A DNA stretch of 64,000 bases from Amycolatopsis sp. 195334CR (GTDB lineage: Bacteria; Actinomycetota; Actinomycetes; Mycobacteriales; Pseudonocardiaceae): the NCBI RefSeq assembly GCF_017309385.1, contig NZ_JAFJMJ010000002.1, positions 2,046,001 to 2,110,000 of the forward strand. The letters are read 5' to 3'. The position numbers were made by a program, and so were the translations under genes. The notes under the pieces were generated by a model. That model was given only the letters and a program-made list of their open reading frames with translations, did not search any database and was not told the origin of the DNA. This document shows positions 1-7,552 of the stretch, piece by piece (the stretch's first letter is position 1; every line of letters starts with the position of its first letter).

Positions 1-1
1 G

Positions 2-361
2 GAACTGGTGCGGCGGGCGCGGTCCACCGGCCTGGACGCGCGGCTGACGATCGGGGGAGACCGCACCGACGTACCGGAAGCGGTCGGCCGGACCGCCTAC
101 CGGATCGTCCAGGAGTCGCTGACCAACGTCGCCCGGCACGCCGCCGCCACCAGCGCGACGGTCCGGATCGAACACCGCCCCGGCGCGCTCGCCATCCGGA
201 TCGACGACGACGGCAAGGCCACCGTCGGGCCCTCACCGGAACCCGGCGTCGGGTTGCTCGGCATGCGCGAGCGGGTCACCGCGCTCGGGGGCAGCCTGAG
301 CGCCGCACCCCGTGGTGAGGGCGGATTCACCGTCCAGGCCGAACTGCCGGTGGATCCGTGA
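2..361 (+). CDS. Two-component sensor kinase, C-terminal fragment (NarL/DesK type)
   Basis: This is the last 119 codons of a histidine kinase; the reading frame is open to the left window edge, so the sensor and dimerisation regions are missing. The visible part is the HATPase_c ATP-binding domain: an N-box region (RIVQESLTNVARHA), a D-D-D stretch at the G1 position and the G-x-G-L-L-G-M-R-E-R-V segment typical of NarL-family kinases. Its last codons overlap the GTG of the response regulator gene, so the two are translationally coupled and form a kinase/regulator pair. The signal is unknown because the input domain lies outside the window. Confidence 0.9.
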   Translation, partial: ELVRRARSTGLDARLTIGGDRTDVPEAVGRTAYRIVQESLTNVARHAAATSATVRIEHRPGALAIRIDDDGKATVGPSPEPGVGLLGMRERVTALGGSLSAAPRGEGGFTVQAELPVDP

Positions 362-1023
362 TCCGGGTACTGCTGGCTGACGACCAGCCGCTCCTGCGCA
401 GCGGGTTCCGCGCCCTGTTGGACATCGAGGACGACATCGAGGTGGTGGCGGAGGCCGCCGACGGGGGCGAGGCGGTGGCGCTGGCCCGGCGGCACCTGCC
501 CGATCTCGCGCTCGTCGACATCCAGATGCCGGGCGTCGACGGCATCGAGGCGACCCGCCGCATCGCCGCGGATCCGGCACTGGCCGCCGTGCACGTGGTC
601 ATCCTGACCAACTACGGGCTGGACGAGTACGTCTACGAGGCGTTGCGGGCGGGCGCGGCGGGCTTCCTCGTCAAGGACATCCAGCCGGAGGACTTCCTGC
701 ACGCGGTGCGCGTCGCCGCGCGGGGTGACGCGCTGCTCGCGCCGTCGATCACGCGGAAGCTGATCGACCGGTACGTCGCCCAGCCGCCCGGCACCGGCGC
801 GGGACTGGCGGAACTGACCAACCGCGAACGCGAGACCGTGGCACTGGTCGCGCGCGGCCTGTCCAACGACCAGATCGCGGCTCGCCTGGTGATCAGCCCG
901 CTCACCGCCAAGACCCACGTCAACCGGGCGATGACCAAGCTGCGCGCCCGCGACCGCGCGCAGCTCGTGATCCTCGCCTACGAATCCGGTCTCGTGGTCC
1001 CGCGCGTGCCCGAAGAGGGTTAG
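358..1023 (+). CDS. NarL/FixJ-family response regulator
   Basis: A 221-residue response regulator. The receiver domain (about residues 1-120) has the acidic pair ADD near the N-terminus, the phosphoacceptor Asp in ALVDIQMPG (about residue 54) and the conserved Lys in FLVKDI. A LuxR/GerE helix-turn-helix (about residues 148-210, starting LTNRERETVALVARGLSN) binds DNA. The GTG start overlaps the kinase stop codon (GTGA), so both proteins are made together. The gene ends convergently with the SDR gene, the stop codons overlapping. Targets cannot be read from the sequence. Confidence 0.95.
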   Translation: MIRVLLADDQPLLRSGFRALLDIEDDIEVVAEAADGGEAVALARRHLPDLALVDIQMPGVDGIEATRRIAADPALAAVHVVILTNYGLDEYVYEALRAGAAGFLVKDIQPEDFLHAVRVAARGDALLAPSITRKLIDRYVAQPPGTGAGLAELTNRERETVALVARGLSNDQIAARLVISPLTAKTHVNRAMTKLRARDRAQLVILAYESGLVVPRVPEEG

Positions 1024-1826
1024 GCCCGCATCGAGGCGACCACACCGCCGTCGACGAGCAGGTCGGTGCCGGTGATGAAGGTGGCCTGCGGGCCCAGCAG
1101 GAAGGCCGCCGCGTCGGCGATGTCGTCCGGGGTGCCGATCCGGCCGGTGCCGGAGCGGTCGACCATCGCGCGGATCGTCTGGCCGGACGGGCCGTCCAGT
1201 TCCGCGCGGCCCATCGCGGTGGCGATGATCCCCGGGCTGATGGAGTTCACGCGGGCGCCTCGCCGTCCCCAGGTGTTCGCCGCGGCCTGCACGCGCAAAG
1301 CGTTGGCGCGCTTGGAGATCGCGTAGGCGCCCTGGGGGCCGAGCGCGTCCGGGGACAGGAACGGGAGGTCCAGCAGCTCGGCGGCGGGAGTGGTGGCGAG
1401 CGCGCGCTGCTGGTCGACCGGCAGCTCCTGCTGCAGGTGCCCGGCCATGCTGGCGATCACCACACCCGCGCCACCGGGCGCGACCACCCGCGCGAACTCG
1501 TCCAGCACCAGCGCGACGCCGCGCAGGTCGACGCGCAGCACGGCCTCGGCAGCCGCCTGTTCCGGCGAAAGGCCAGCCGTGTGCACGACGTGCGTGACGC
1601 GGCCCAACTCCGCGGCCGCGTCGGCCAGCGCGGCGACTGCCTCGCGGTCGGACACGTCGGTCACCAGTGTGGTGACGTCGTGGCCTTCGTCCCGCAACGC
1701 CTCGGCGGCGGAGGTCAGGGCCGGTTCGCTGAAGTCGGCGAGCAGCGTCCGTCGCCCGGCGGCCAGCCGCCGGGCGATGGCCAGGCCGATCCCGCCCGTC
1801 CCGGTGAGCACTACGACATCGTTCAT
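1020..1826 (-). CDS. SDR-family NAD(P)-dependent oxidoreductase
   Basis: A 268-residue short-chain dehydrogenase/reductase. The N-terminus carries the cofactor motif T-G-T-G-G-I-G-L-A (residues 8-16) and the active-site Tyr/Lys pair lies in YAISKRA (about residue 188). The C-terminal TGTDLLVDGG is usual for the family. An Asp in LLADFS after beta-2 suggests NAD(H) preference. The start overlaps the stop of the upstream alpha/beta hydrolase gene (ATGA), so the two are an operon. The substrate is not evident; a lipid, alcohol or ester-derived substrate shared with the hydrolase is possible. Confidence 0.9.
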   Translation of the reverse strand: MNDVVVLTGTGGIGLAIARRLAAGRRTLLADFSEPALTSAAEALRDEGHDVTTLVTDVSDREAVAALADAAAELGRVTHVVHTAGLSPEQAAAEAVLRVDLRGVALVLDEFARVVAPGGAGVVIASMAGHLQQELPVDQQRALATTPAAELLDLPFLSPDALGPQGAYAISKRANALRVQAAANTWGRRGARVNSISPGIIATAMGRAELDGPSGQTIRAMVDRSGTGRIGTPDDIADAAAFLLGPQATFITGTDLLVDGGVVASMRA

Positions 1827-2803
1827 CCGACAGCCTTTCCGAGCGCGCGCAAGGCGCTCTCACGCAGGGCTCGCATCAGCGGCGCGTCCGGCATCAGCGA
1901 GAAGGCGCCGTGGTACATGCCCGGCACCACCTCCACCTCGCACCGGTCGAGGCGCCGCGCGTAGTCCACGTTCTCGTCGTGGAACAGGTCCAGGTCGCCC
2001 ACCCCGATCCAGGCGGGCGGGAGACCGGTGAGATCGGCGCGCCGGGCGGGCACGGCGTGCGGCCGGTCCTCGTGCTCGCCCGGGGCGTGCCCGAGGTAGG
2101 CGGTCCAGCCGAACTTGTTCGAGGCGGGCGTCCACACCAGGGTCTTCGGGCGGTCGGTCAACGTGGTCCGGTCGTCCAGCATCGGGTAGACCAGCAGCTG
2201 GAAGCACACGCCGAACTCGCCGCGATCGTGCGCGCGCTGGGCGAGCGCGGCCGCGAGCCCGCCACCGGCGCTCTCCCCGCCGACCGCGATCCTGGCCGGG
2301 TCGACGCCCAGCTCGCCCGCGTGCTCGTGCAGCCACGCCAGTGCCGAATAGCAGTCGTCCAGCCCGGCGGGGAACGGGTGCTCCGGGGCCAGCCGGTAGT
2401 TCACGCTGACCACGGGAATGCCGAGTTCCCTGGCGAACCACGCGCACGTGGCGTGATCGGTCAGCGCGTCGCCCATGATGTAGCCGCCGCCGTGGATCCA
2501 CAGCAGCGCGCCCGACGGCTCGGTCCGGCCGGGCACGTCGTAGGTGTAGACCTCGGCACCGCCGGGCAGGGGCCGCTTTTCCACCGTGACGCCCACGGGG
2601 ATCGGCGCCGGTGGCATCGGCGCGAGCCGGATCAACCGCAACACGGCCCGGCTGCCGATGTCGAACGGGAGCCGCAGCATGATCGGCCCGCGCAGTTCCG
2701 GCGCCACGGTTTCGAGCAGGCGCGAGCGCGCCCGTGTGCTCTTGACGACCGCCGCCGCCCCGGCCGCGGCCACCGCGGCGAGGCCGAACCTCCAGCCGTT
2801 CAC
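1823..2803 (-). CDS. Alpha/beta hydrolase, hormone-sensitive-lipase (HSL) type
   Basis: A 326-residue carboxylesterase/lipase-like hydrolase. It has the oxyanion-hole motif HGGGY, the nucleophile motif GESAGG and a C-terminal acid/His pair (DLFHDENVDYA; GMYHGAF), the pattern of the HSL (family IV) esterases. An N-terminal hydrophobic stretch (FGLAAVAAAGAAAVV) may anchor it to the membrane. I chose the GTG at 2803 because GAAGGGAGAA precedes it at good spacing; an upstream ATG at 2848 in the same frame has no such site. It is co-transcribed with the SDR and divergent from the MFS gene. Confidence 0.88.
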   Translation of the reverse strand: MNGWRFGLAAVAAAGAAAVVKSTRARSRLLETVAPELRGPIMLRLPFDIGSRAVLRLIRLAPMPPAPIPVGVTVEKRPLPGGAEVYTYDVPGRTEPSGALLWIHGGGYIMGDALTDHATCAWFARELGIPVVSVNYRLAPEHPFPAGLDDCYSALAWLHEHAGELGVDPARIAVGGESAGGGLAAALAQRAHDRGEFGVCFQLLVYPMLDDRTTLTDRPKTLVWTPASNKFGWTAYLGHAPGEHEDRPHAVPARRADLTGLPPAWIGVGDLDLFHDENVDYARRLDRCEVEVVPGMYHGAFSLMPDAPLMRALRESALRALGKAVG

Positions 2804-2947
2804 CGGCTTCTCCCTTCGAGCGGAAGGCTTTCCGCCGAGCCCGGACAATTCACTGGCGAGCCCGTGTTACCCCACGTATACACTGATCTTGCCGGCCGCA
2901 TCGTGGCGCTCTGGCCCCATCCGACTTTCCTGTGAGGTGCTTTACCC

Positions 2948-4414
2948 ATGCCCGGCCCCGCCACCGCGACCGAGACCACCGCGGCCGAGCGCGACACCAC
3001 CCCGGCGCGGGCCGGCCTGCTCATCGGCGTGATGGTCATCGCCGCCTTCGTGATGATCCTCAACGAGACGATCCTCAGCGTCGCGCTGCGTGACCTGACC
3101 GTGGACCTGTCCGTGTCCACCACCACCGTGCAGTGGCTGACCAGCGGGTTCCTGCTGACCATGGCGGTGGTCATCCCGACCACCGGCTTCCTGCTCGAGC
3201 GGTTCACCCCGCGCCAGGTCCTGCTCGCCTCGCTGACCCTGTTCAGCTCGGGCACCCTGCTCAGCGGCCTGGCGCCCGGGTTCGAGGTGCTGCTGGCCGG
3301 CCGGGTGGTGCAGGCGTGCGGTACCGCGATGATGCTGCCGCTGCTGATGACCTCGGTGATGCGCCTGGTGCCGCCGGAGCGGCGGGGCGCGACGATGGGC
3401 ACGATCACCATCGTCATCGCGGTCGCCCCGGCGATCGGGCCGACCGTCGGTGGTGCGGTGCTGTCTTCGCTGGGGTGGCGCTGGATGTTCTGGATCGTGC
3501 TGCCGCTGGCGCTGGCCGCGCTGGCCGTCGGCGTGGTCTGGTTCCGGCTCGACGGCCACCCGCGCAAGGTGCCGCTGGACGTGGCTTCGGTGCTGCTGTC
3601 GGCGGTCGGCTTCGGCGGGGTGCTCTACGGGCTCGCGTCGTTCGGCGAGGGCAGCGGGGAGTCCCACCCGGTGCCGCCGTGGGTCCCGGTGGCGGTCGGT
3701 GCCGTGGCGCTGGTGGTGTTCACCTGGCGGCAGACCCGGCTGCAGCGCGAGGACCGCGCCCTGCTCGACCTGCGCCCGTTCACCCACCGCAGTTTCGTGG
3801 TGGCGCTGACGCTGACCGCGCTGCTGTTCGTCTGCCTGATCGGGGTCGCGTCGATCATGCTGCCGCTGTACCTGCAGACCGTGCTGCGCACGTCCACGTT
3901 CGTCAGCGGGCTGGCGGTGCTGCCCGGCGGGCTGGTGCTCGGCCTGCTCGGCCGCCCGGTCGGCGCGTTGTTCGACCGGTTCGGCGCCCGGCCGCTGGTG
4001 ATCCCTGGCGCGGCGGCGATGGCGACCTCGCTGTGGTTGTTCGCCACGATGGGGCCGGAGACACCGCTGCCGGTGGTCATCGCGATCAACGTGCTGCTGA
4101 TGGCCGGGCTCGGGTTCATGATGACGCCGCTGATGGCGGAGTCGCTCGGCGTGCTGCCCGAGCACCTGCATTCCCACGGCAGCGCCATTCTCGCCACGCT
4201 GCAGCAGGTAGCCGGGGCGTTCGGCACGGCGGTCTTCGTCAGCGTGGCCACGCTCGGCAGCGCCGCGGGGGCCACCGGCCCGGACGCGGCGGGCCTGCGC
4301 ACCGCGTTCATCGTGGCCGGGGTGGTCGGGGTGGCGGCGCTGATCACGTCGCTGTTCGTGCGGCGCCAGGCCGCGGACCGGCCGTCAGTCGCGACGGCCG
4401 GTCACGGGCACTGA
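2948..4414 (+). CDS. MFS transporter, DHA2 (EmrB/QacA) family
   Basis: A 488-residue integral membrane protein with about 14 hydrophobic segments. After TM1 it has the family motif region NETILSVALRDL, and motif C-like sequence AIGPTVGG in TM5, both typical of the EmrB/QacA proton-coupled drug exporters. GAGGTG precedes the ATG. The gene is divergent from the hydrolase/SDR pair and its stop lies 2 nt from the stop of the small convergent peptide gene, so it could export that peptide or simply act as a multidrug pump. The substrate is unknown. Confidence 0.92.
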   Translation: MPGPATATETTAAERDTTPARAGLLIGVMVIAAFVMILNETILSVALRDLTVDLSVSTTTVQWLTSGFLLTMAVVIPTTGFLLERFTPRQVLLASLTLFSSGTLLSGLAPGFEVLLAGRVVQACGTAMMLPLLMTSVMRLVPPERRGATMGTITIVIAVAPAIGPTVGGAVLSSLGWRWMFWIVLPLALAALAVGVVWFRLDGHPRKVPLDVASVLLSAVGFGGVLYGLASFGEGSGESHPVPPWVPVAVGAVALVVFTWRQTRLQREDRALLDLRPFTHRSFVVALTLTALLFVCLIGVASIMLPLYLQTVLRTSTFVSGLAVLPGGLVLGLLGRPVGALFDRFGARPLVIPGAAAMATSLWLFATMGPETPLPVVIAINVLLMAGLGFMMTPLMAESLGVLPEHLHSHGSAILATLQQVAGAFGTAVFVSVATLGSAAGATGPDAAGLRTAFIVAGVVGVAALITSLFVRRQAADRPSVATAGHGH

Positions 4415-4416
4415 GG

Positions 4417-4545
4417 TCACTGGCAGGCTTCGCAGTCGGGGTCGTCGATGCGGCAGGCGGCCCCGTCGGTGAGTTCGAAGTCGAAGTCGTCGAGCGCCGG
4501 GACGGCGAGGCCGGTGGTCTCTTCGGGCGTTGCGGTGGCGGACAA
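4417..4545 (-). CDS. Small Cys-containing peptide, possible RiPP-precursor-like gene
   Basis: A 42-codon ORF too short for ordinary gene callers. The TTG start at 4545 is preceded by GAGGAG with a 5-nt gap; a GTG at 4551 is possible but sits against the ribosome site. The protein has a Thr/Glu-rich N-terminus (MSATATPEETTG), an acidic hydrophobic middle (PALDDFDFELTDG) and a short C-terminus with three cysteines (CRIDDPDCEACQ). That leader-plus-Cys-core layout looks like a ribosomal peptide precursor (compare the FxLD type), but no lanthipeptide, lasso or thiopeptide maturation enzyme is nearby. It is squeezed between the MFS exporter and a small membrane protein. Function not recognised. Confidence 0.5.
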   Translation of the reverse strand: MSATATPEETTGLAVPALDDFDFELTDGAACRIDDPDCEACQ

Positions 4546-4652
4546 GGTCACTCCTCAAGCGCGGGAACGGTTTCCTATCCCTCTGTAGCGCCCAAGATCG
4601 ACAGGCATTCCGTGACCCGTGCCACACTGGTCGCCGGCGGGAGGAGCAGCGC

Positions 4653-5066
4653 ATGGCGGTCGCCGCGGCGATCACGTTCACCTGGCTCGGGCTGGTGCTG
4701 GGGATCTCGTTCCTGGAAGCACCGCTGAAGTTCCGCGCTCCCGGGGTGACGCTGCCACTGGGCCTGGGCATCGGGCGGCTGGTGTTCGCCGCGCTGAACC
4801 GGGTCGAGGTGGTGCTCGCGGTGGCGGTGTGGGCGGCGCTGCTACTGGGCGCCCGCACGACGGCGGCACTGGTGGCCGCGGGGGCGGTGAGCGTGGTGCT
4901 GCTGGTGCAGTTGGCCGCCGTGCGCCCGGCGCTGACGCGCCGCTCGGACCGGGTGCTCGCCGGTGAGGAGGGGCCGCGGAGCCACGCGCACCTGGTCTAC
5001 ATCGGACTCGAGGTGGTGAAGGTGGCGGCCCTGATCACGCTGGGTACCTTCGCACTCGGCGGCTGA
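4653..5066 (+). CDS. Small integral membrane protein, unknown function
   Basis: A 137-residue protein with four likely membrane segments (starting AAITFTWLGLVLGISF, LVFAALNRVEVVLAVAVWAALLL, TTAALVAAGAVSVVLLVQL and VVKVAALITLGTFAL). The ATG at 4653 follows GGAGGAGC at good spacing. Conserved-looking polar positions inside the membrane region (E near residue 20, N-R-V-E in helix 2, the H-x-H-L-V-Y-I-G-L-E-V-V-K stretch before helix 4) suggest a real family rather than a chance ORF. I do not recognise a function. It is transcribed away from the small peptide gene and converges on a TetR gene. Confidence 0.7.
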   Translation: MAVAAAITFTWLGLVLGISFLEAPLKFRAPGVTLPLGLGIGRLVFAALNRVEVVLAVAVWAALLLGARTTAALVAAGAVSVVLLVQLAAVRPALTRRSDRVLAGEEGPRSHAHLVYIGLEVVKVAALITLGTFALGG

Positions 5067-5107
5067 CGTGTCCTGAGGCCTCGGGCCCGTCCGGGCGCCC
5101 CGGTGCT

Positions 5108-5154
5108 GTGAATGTGGCTTTCACTGCCGAATCCGCAGTGAAAGCCACATTCAC
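5108..5154. repeat. Long inverted repeat between convergent genes
   Basis: Perfect 20-nt arms (left arm GTGAATGTGGCTTTCACTGC, 5108-5127; right arm 5135-5154) with a 7-nt loop. It sits between the membrane-protein gene and the TetR gene, whose stop codon lies inside the right arm. It can act as a bidirectional terminator, and it shares the core AATGTGGCTTTC with the palindrome at 20552-20604. Confidence 0.8.
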
Positions 5155-5777
5155 TGCGTCGGGCCGGGGTTCGTGCGGCGTGCGGCGGCCAGGAAGCCAC
5201 CGGCCGCGTGCAGGAAGAGGGTGCGCAGTTCCCGCTCGCTGACGTCCGGTTTTTCCAGCCACTGCGCCAGAACCGCCTCGATGAACGCGATCCAGCCGTG
5301 CACCGCGTGGCGCAGGAGCGGGGTGTCCGGCAGCGGCGGCTTCCCGAGTTCGGCGCCCGTCCGCCGCAGGCCGTCGAGCATCATTTCGGCCTGGCGGTCC
5401 CGGCCCGCCTGGACGATCGCGCGCAGTTCGGGGTCGGCGCCGGTGTTCTGCGCGAGCAGCAGCCGCGTGCTTTCGCCGTACTCCTTGGCCCACGCGATCA
5501 CCGCGTCCAGCACCGCCGCCGTGCGCTCGCCCGGTGGCAGGTCCGGATCGGGGGCGGTCCGCGCCGCCAGCTCCTCACCGGCCGCCCGCACGACCTCCAG
5601 GTACAGCGCCCGCTTCCCGGTGAAGTAGTAGTACAGCAGCCCCTTGGCCAGCCCGGCCTCGGCGGCGATCTCGTCGATCGACACCGCCTCGTAGCCGCGC
5701 CGGGCGAACAACCGGCGCCCGGCGTCGAGCAGCGCGCGCTCGGGATCGCCCCGGCGGGCACGCGAAGGCCTGGTCAC
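5151..5777 (-). CDS. TetR-family transcriptional regulator
   Basis: A 208-residue repressor. The N-terminal helix-turn-helix (ALLDAGRRLFARRGYEAVSIDEIAAEAGLAKGLLYYYFTGK) is a canonical TetR_N domain, followed by an alpha-helical ligand-binding domain. The frame stays open to 5951, but the GTG at 5777 is the sensible start because the protein then begins about ten residues before the DNA-binding domain. It is divergent from the SGNH hydrolase gene; the inverted repeat CGGTCAACTTCTTGACCG in the shared intergenic region is a likely operator. The inducer is unknown. Confidence 0.9.
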   Translation of the reverse strand: MTRPSRARRGDPERALLDAGRRLFARRGYEAVSIDEIAAEAGLAKGLLYYYFTGKRALYLEVVRAAGEELAARTAPDPDLPPGERTAAVLDAVIAWAKEYGESTRLLLAQNTGADPELRAIVQAGRDRQAEMMLDGLRRTGAELGKPPLPDTPLLRHAVHGWIAFIEAVLAQWLEKPDVSERELRTLFLHAAGGFLAAARRTNPGPTQ

Positions 5778-5805
5778 ACCCGCGCAGCCTACCCGGGTTG
5801 AATCC

Positions 5806-5846
5806 CGGTCAACTTCTTGACCGCTATTCAAACTCGCCAGTAGCCT
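5806..5846 (+). promoter_or_regulatory. TetR operator and promoter of the SGNH hydrolase gene
   Basis: The perfect inverted repeat CGGTCAACTTCTTGACCG (5806-5823, 7-nt arms, 4-nt spacer) lies between the divergent TetR and hydrolase genes. It overlaps a good promoter: TTGACC at 5817-5822, an 18-nt spacer and TAGCCT at 5841-5846. Repressor bound here would block RNA polymerase directly. Confidence 0.6.
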
Positions 5847-5878
5847 CCCTGTGACCCACCTCACCCCGGGAGCTGACC

Positions 5879-6736
5879 ATGGCCTCGAAACGACGACGTT
5901 TCGCCTTGTCCGCCGCGGTGGCGGTGACCGCCGCCCTGCTCGCCGCCCCACCCGCCTCGGCCACCGAAGACGCCGGAGACCGGTACGTCGCGCTCGGCGA
6001 CTCCTTCACCTCCGGCCCGCTGATCCCGAACCAGGTGTCCCTGCCGTGCCTGCGTTCGGACCACAACTACCCCTCACTGGTCGCCGCCGAGCTGGATCCG
6101 GCGGAGTTCGTCGACGTCAGCTGCGGCGGCGCGACCACCCGCGACCTGACCGGCCGCCAGTTCGGATTCGTGCCACCGCAGTACGACGCGCTGACCGAGG
6201 ACACCGACCTGGTCACCATGGGCATGGGCGGCAACGACGTCGGCTTCGGCGAGATCGTGGTGACCTGCAGCCTGCTCGCGGTCACCGATCCCCACGGCGC
6301 ACCCTGCGAGAAGCACTACACCGCGGGTGGCACGGACCAGCTGCGCGAGCGGTTCGAGGAGTTCGCGCCGAAACTGGGCGACGCCATCGACGGCATCCGC
6401 GAACGGGCGCCGAAGGCGCGGATCGTGCTGGTCGGCTACCCGGCGATCCTGCCGGAATCCGGTGGCTGCTTCCCGATCGTGCCGATCGCCGCGGGCGATG
6501 TGTCCTATCTGGACGGTGTGGAGCAGGCGCTCAACGAGGTGGTCGCCGACCAGGCCGCGAGCCACGGCGCGGAGTACGTGGACACCTTCACCGCGAGCCG
6601 CGGGCACGACGTGTGCACCCCGCCGGGCACCAAGTGGGTCGAGGGCCTGTTCCCGACCGCGCCCGCGGCGCCCATCCACCCCAACCTGCTCGGCATGAAG
6701 GACAGCGCCCGCGCGGTGCTGGCGCACCTGGGCTGA
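5879..6736 (+). CDS. Secreted SGNH/GDSL hydrolase (esterase/lipase)
   Basis: A 285-residue secreted esterase. A Sec-type signal peptide (MASKRRRF, then SAAVAVTAALLAAPPASA) precedes the catalytic domain. Block I is YVALGDSFTSGP with the nucleophile Ser, block III is MGMGGNDVGF and block V is APIHPNLLG with the catalytic His. Six Cys residues probably form disulfides as in the Streptomyces SGNH lipases. Length is usual for that group. Expression is probably controlled by the divergent TetR gene through the operator at 5806-5823. Confidence 0.92.
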   Translation: MASKRRRFALSAAVAVTAALLAAPPASATEDAGDRYVALGDSFTSGPLIPNQVSLPCLRSDHNYPSLVAAELDPAEFVDVSCGGATTRDLTGRQFGFVPPQYDALTEDTDLVTMGMGGNDVGFGEIVVTCSLLAVTDPHGAPCEKHYTAGGTDQLRERFEEFAPKLGDAIDGIRERAPKARIVLVGYPAILPESGGCFPIVPIAAGDVSYLDGVEQALNEVVADQAASHGAEYVDTFTASRGHDVCTPPGTKWVEGLFPTAPAAPIHPNLLGMKDSARAVLAHLG

Positions 6737-6746
6737 AGGGGGTTCT

Positions 6747-6820
6747 GGCCGGCTCGCGAGTGTTGGGGGGCGGTACCCCGCGAGCCGGCCGGTCCCCCCA
6801 GTGGGGTCTGGGATCCCCAC
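6747..6820. terminator. Two hairpins between convergent genes
   Basis: GGCCGGCTCGCG (6747-6758) pairs with CGCGAGCCGGCC (6779-6790), and GTGGGG (6801-6806) pairs with CCCCAC (6815-6820). They fill the gap between the SGNH gene and the convergent TetR gene and probably end transcription from both sides. Confidence 0.6.
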
Positions 6821-6872
6821 AGGACTGGGTTCGCGCGGTGGTCACGCTAGTCCGGCGGGCGCCCCCGGGGTG

Positions 6873-7439
6873 TCACCCGTTCGCACCACACGGGAACATG
6901 CCGTCGAGCAGTACCTGCACCAGCCGCCGCACCGCCTCCGGGCGGTCCCGCGGCGCCGGGCCGCCGGAAAGCGCGGCTTCGAGCATTTCGAACAGCAGCG
7001 CCAGATCCGCGGGCTGGATGTCGCGGCGCAGCGTGCCGTCTCGCTGTGCTTCGTCGAACGCGGGCCGCAGCACGGCGATCAGCGAGTGGGTGATCTGCCG
7101 CTGGCTGCGTTCGGGCAGTTCGCGGAACAGGCGGACCAGCGAGCGGCGCTCGGCCTGCATGGACAGCACGGTGTGCAGCAGCTCCCGGAACGACGGGCGC
7201 TGCCGCACCACCAGCTTGAGCGCGCTCAGGTGCTCGGCGGCCACGCCCAGCGCGAGTGCCTTGCGGTCGGGGAAGTGCCGGTAGACCGTGGCGCGGCCGA
7301 GTCCGGCGCGGCGCGCGATGTCCTCCAGCGCCACCGTGCCCTCGGTCTCGGTGAAGGCCTGGTCGGCCGCGCGCAGGATCGTCTCCCGGTTGCGGCGGGC
7401 GTCCACGCGCCGGGGCGCAGCCGGGGGCACTGGGCGCAT
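6873..7439 (-). CDS. TetR-family transcriptional regulator
   Basis: A 188-residue repressor with a clear TetR_N helix-turn-helix (RETILRAADQAFTETEGTVALEDIARRAGLGRATVYRHFPDRKAL) at residues about 18-65 and a helical effector domain. It is divergent from the GMC oxidoreductase gene, and a perfect 14-nt palindrome lies just upstream of its own start, so it likely controls both itself and the oxidase. The ligand is unknown; a steroid or lipid is possible given the neighbour. Confidence 0.92.
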   Translation of the reverse strand: MRPVPPAAPRRVDARRNRETILRAADQAFTETEGTVALEDIARRAGLGRATVYRHFPDRKALALGVAAEHLSALKLVVRQRPSFRELLHTVLSMQAERRSLVRLFRELPERSQRQITHSLIAVLRPAFDEAQRDGTLRRDIQPADLALLFEMLEAALSGGPAPRDRPEAVRRLVQVLLDGMFPCGANG

Positions 7440-7450
7440 GGAGTTACAGG

Positions 7451-7464
7451 CTACTCATGAGTAG
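7451..7464. promoter_or_regulatory. Putative TetR operator
   Basis: The perfect palindrome CTACTCATGAGTAG lies 11 nt upstream of the TetR start and about 90 nt upstream of the GMC oxidoreductase start. Its ACTC/GAGT half-sites are a common TetR-type operator design. Confidence 0.6.
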
Positions 7465-7552
7465 TGAGACGGGCAATCGGTTCGATCTCTCGGTTCGGCT
7501 CCCTAATGTAGCCCTCGGTAACCACTCGATCGCTCCCCTCGGAGGACCGCCT

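Noticed and set aside
97..1863. Antisense frame of 588 codons across the two-component genes and SDR
   Set aside because: It runs across three recognisable genes and has no motif of its own.
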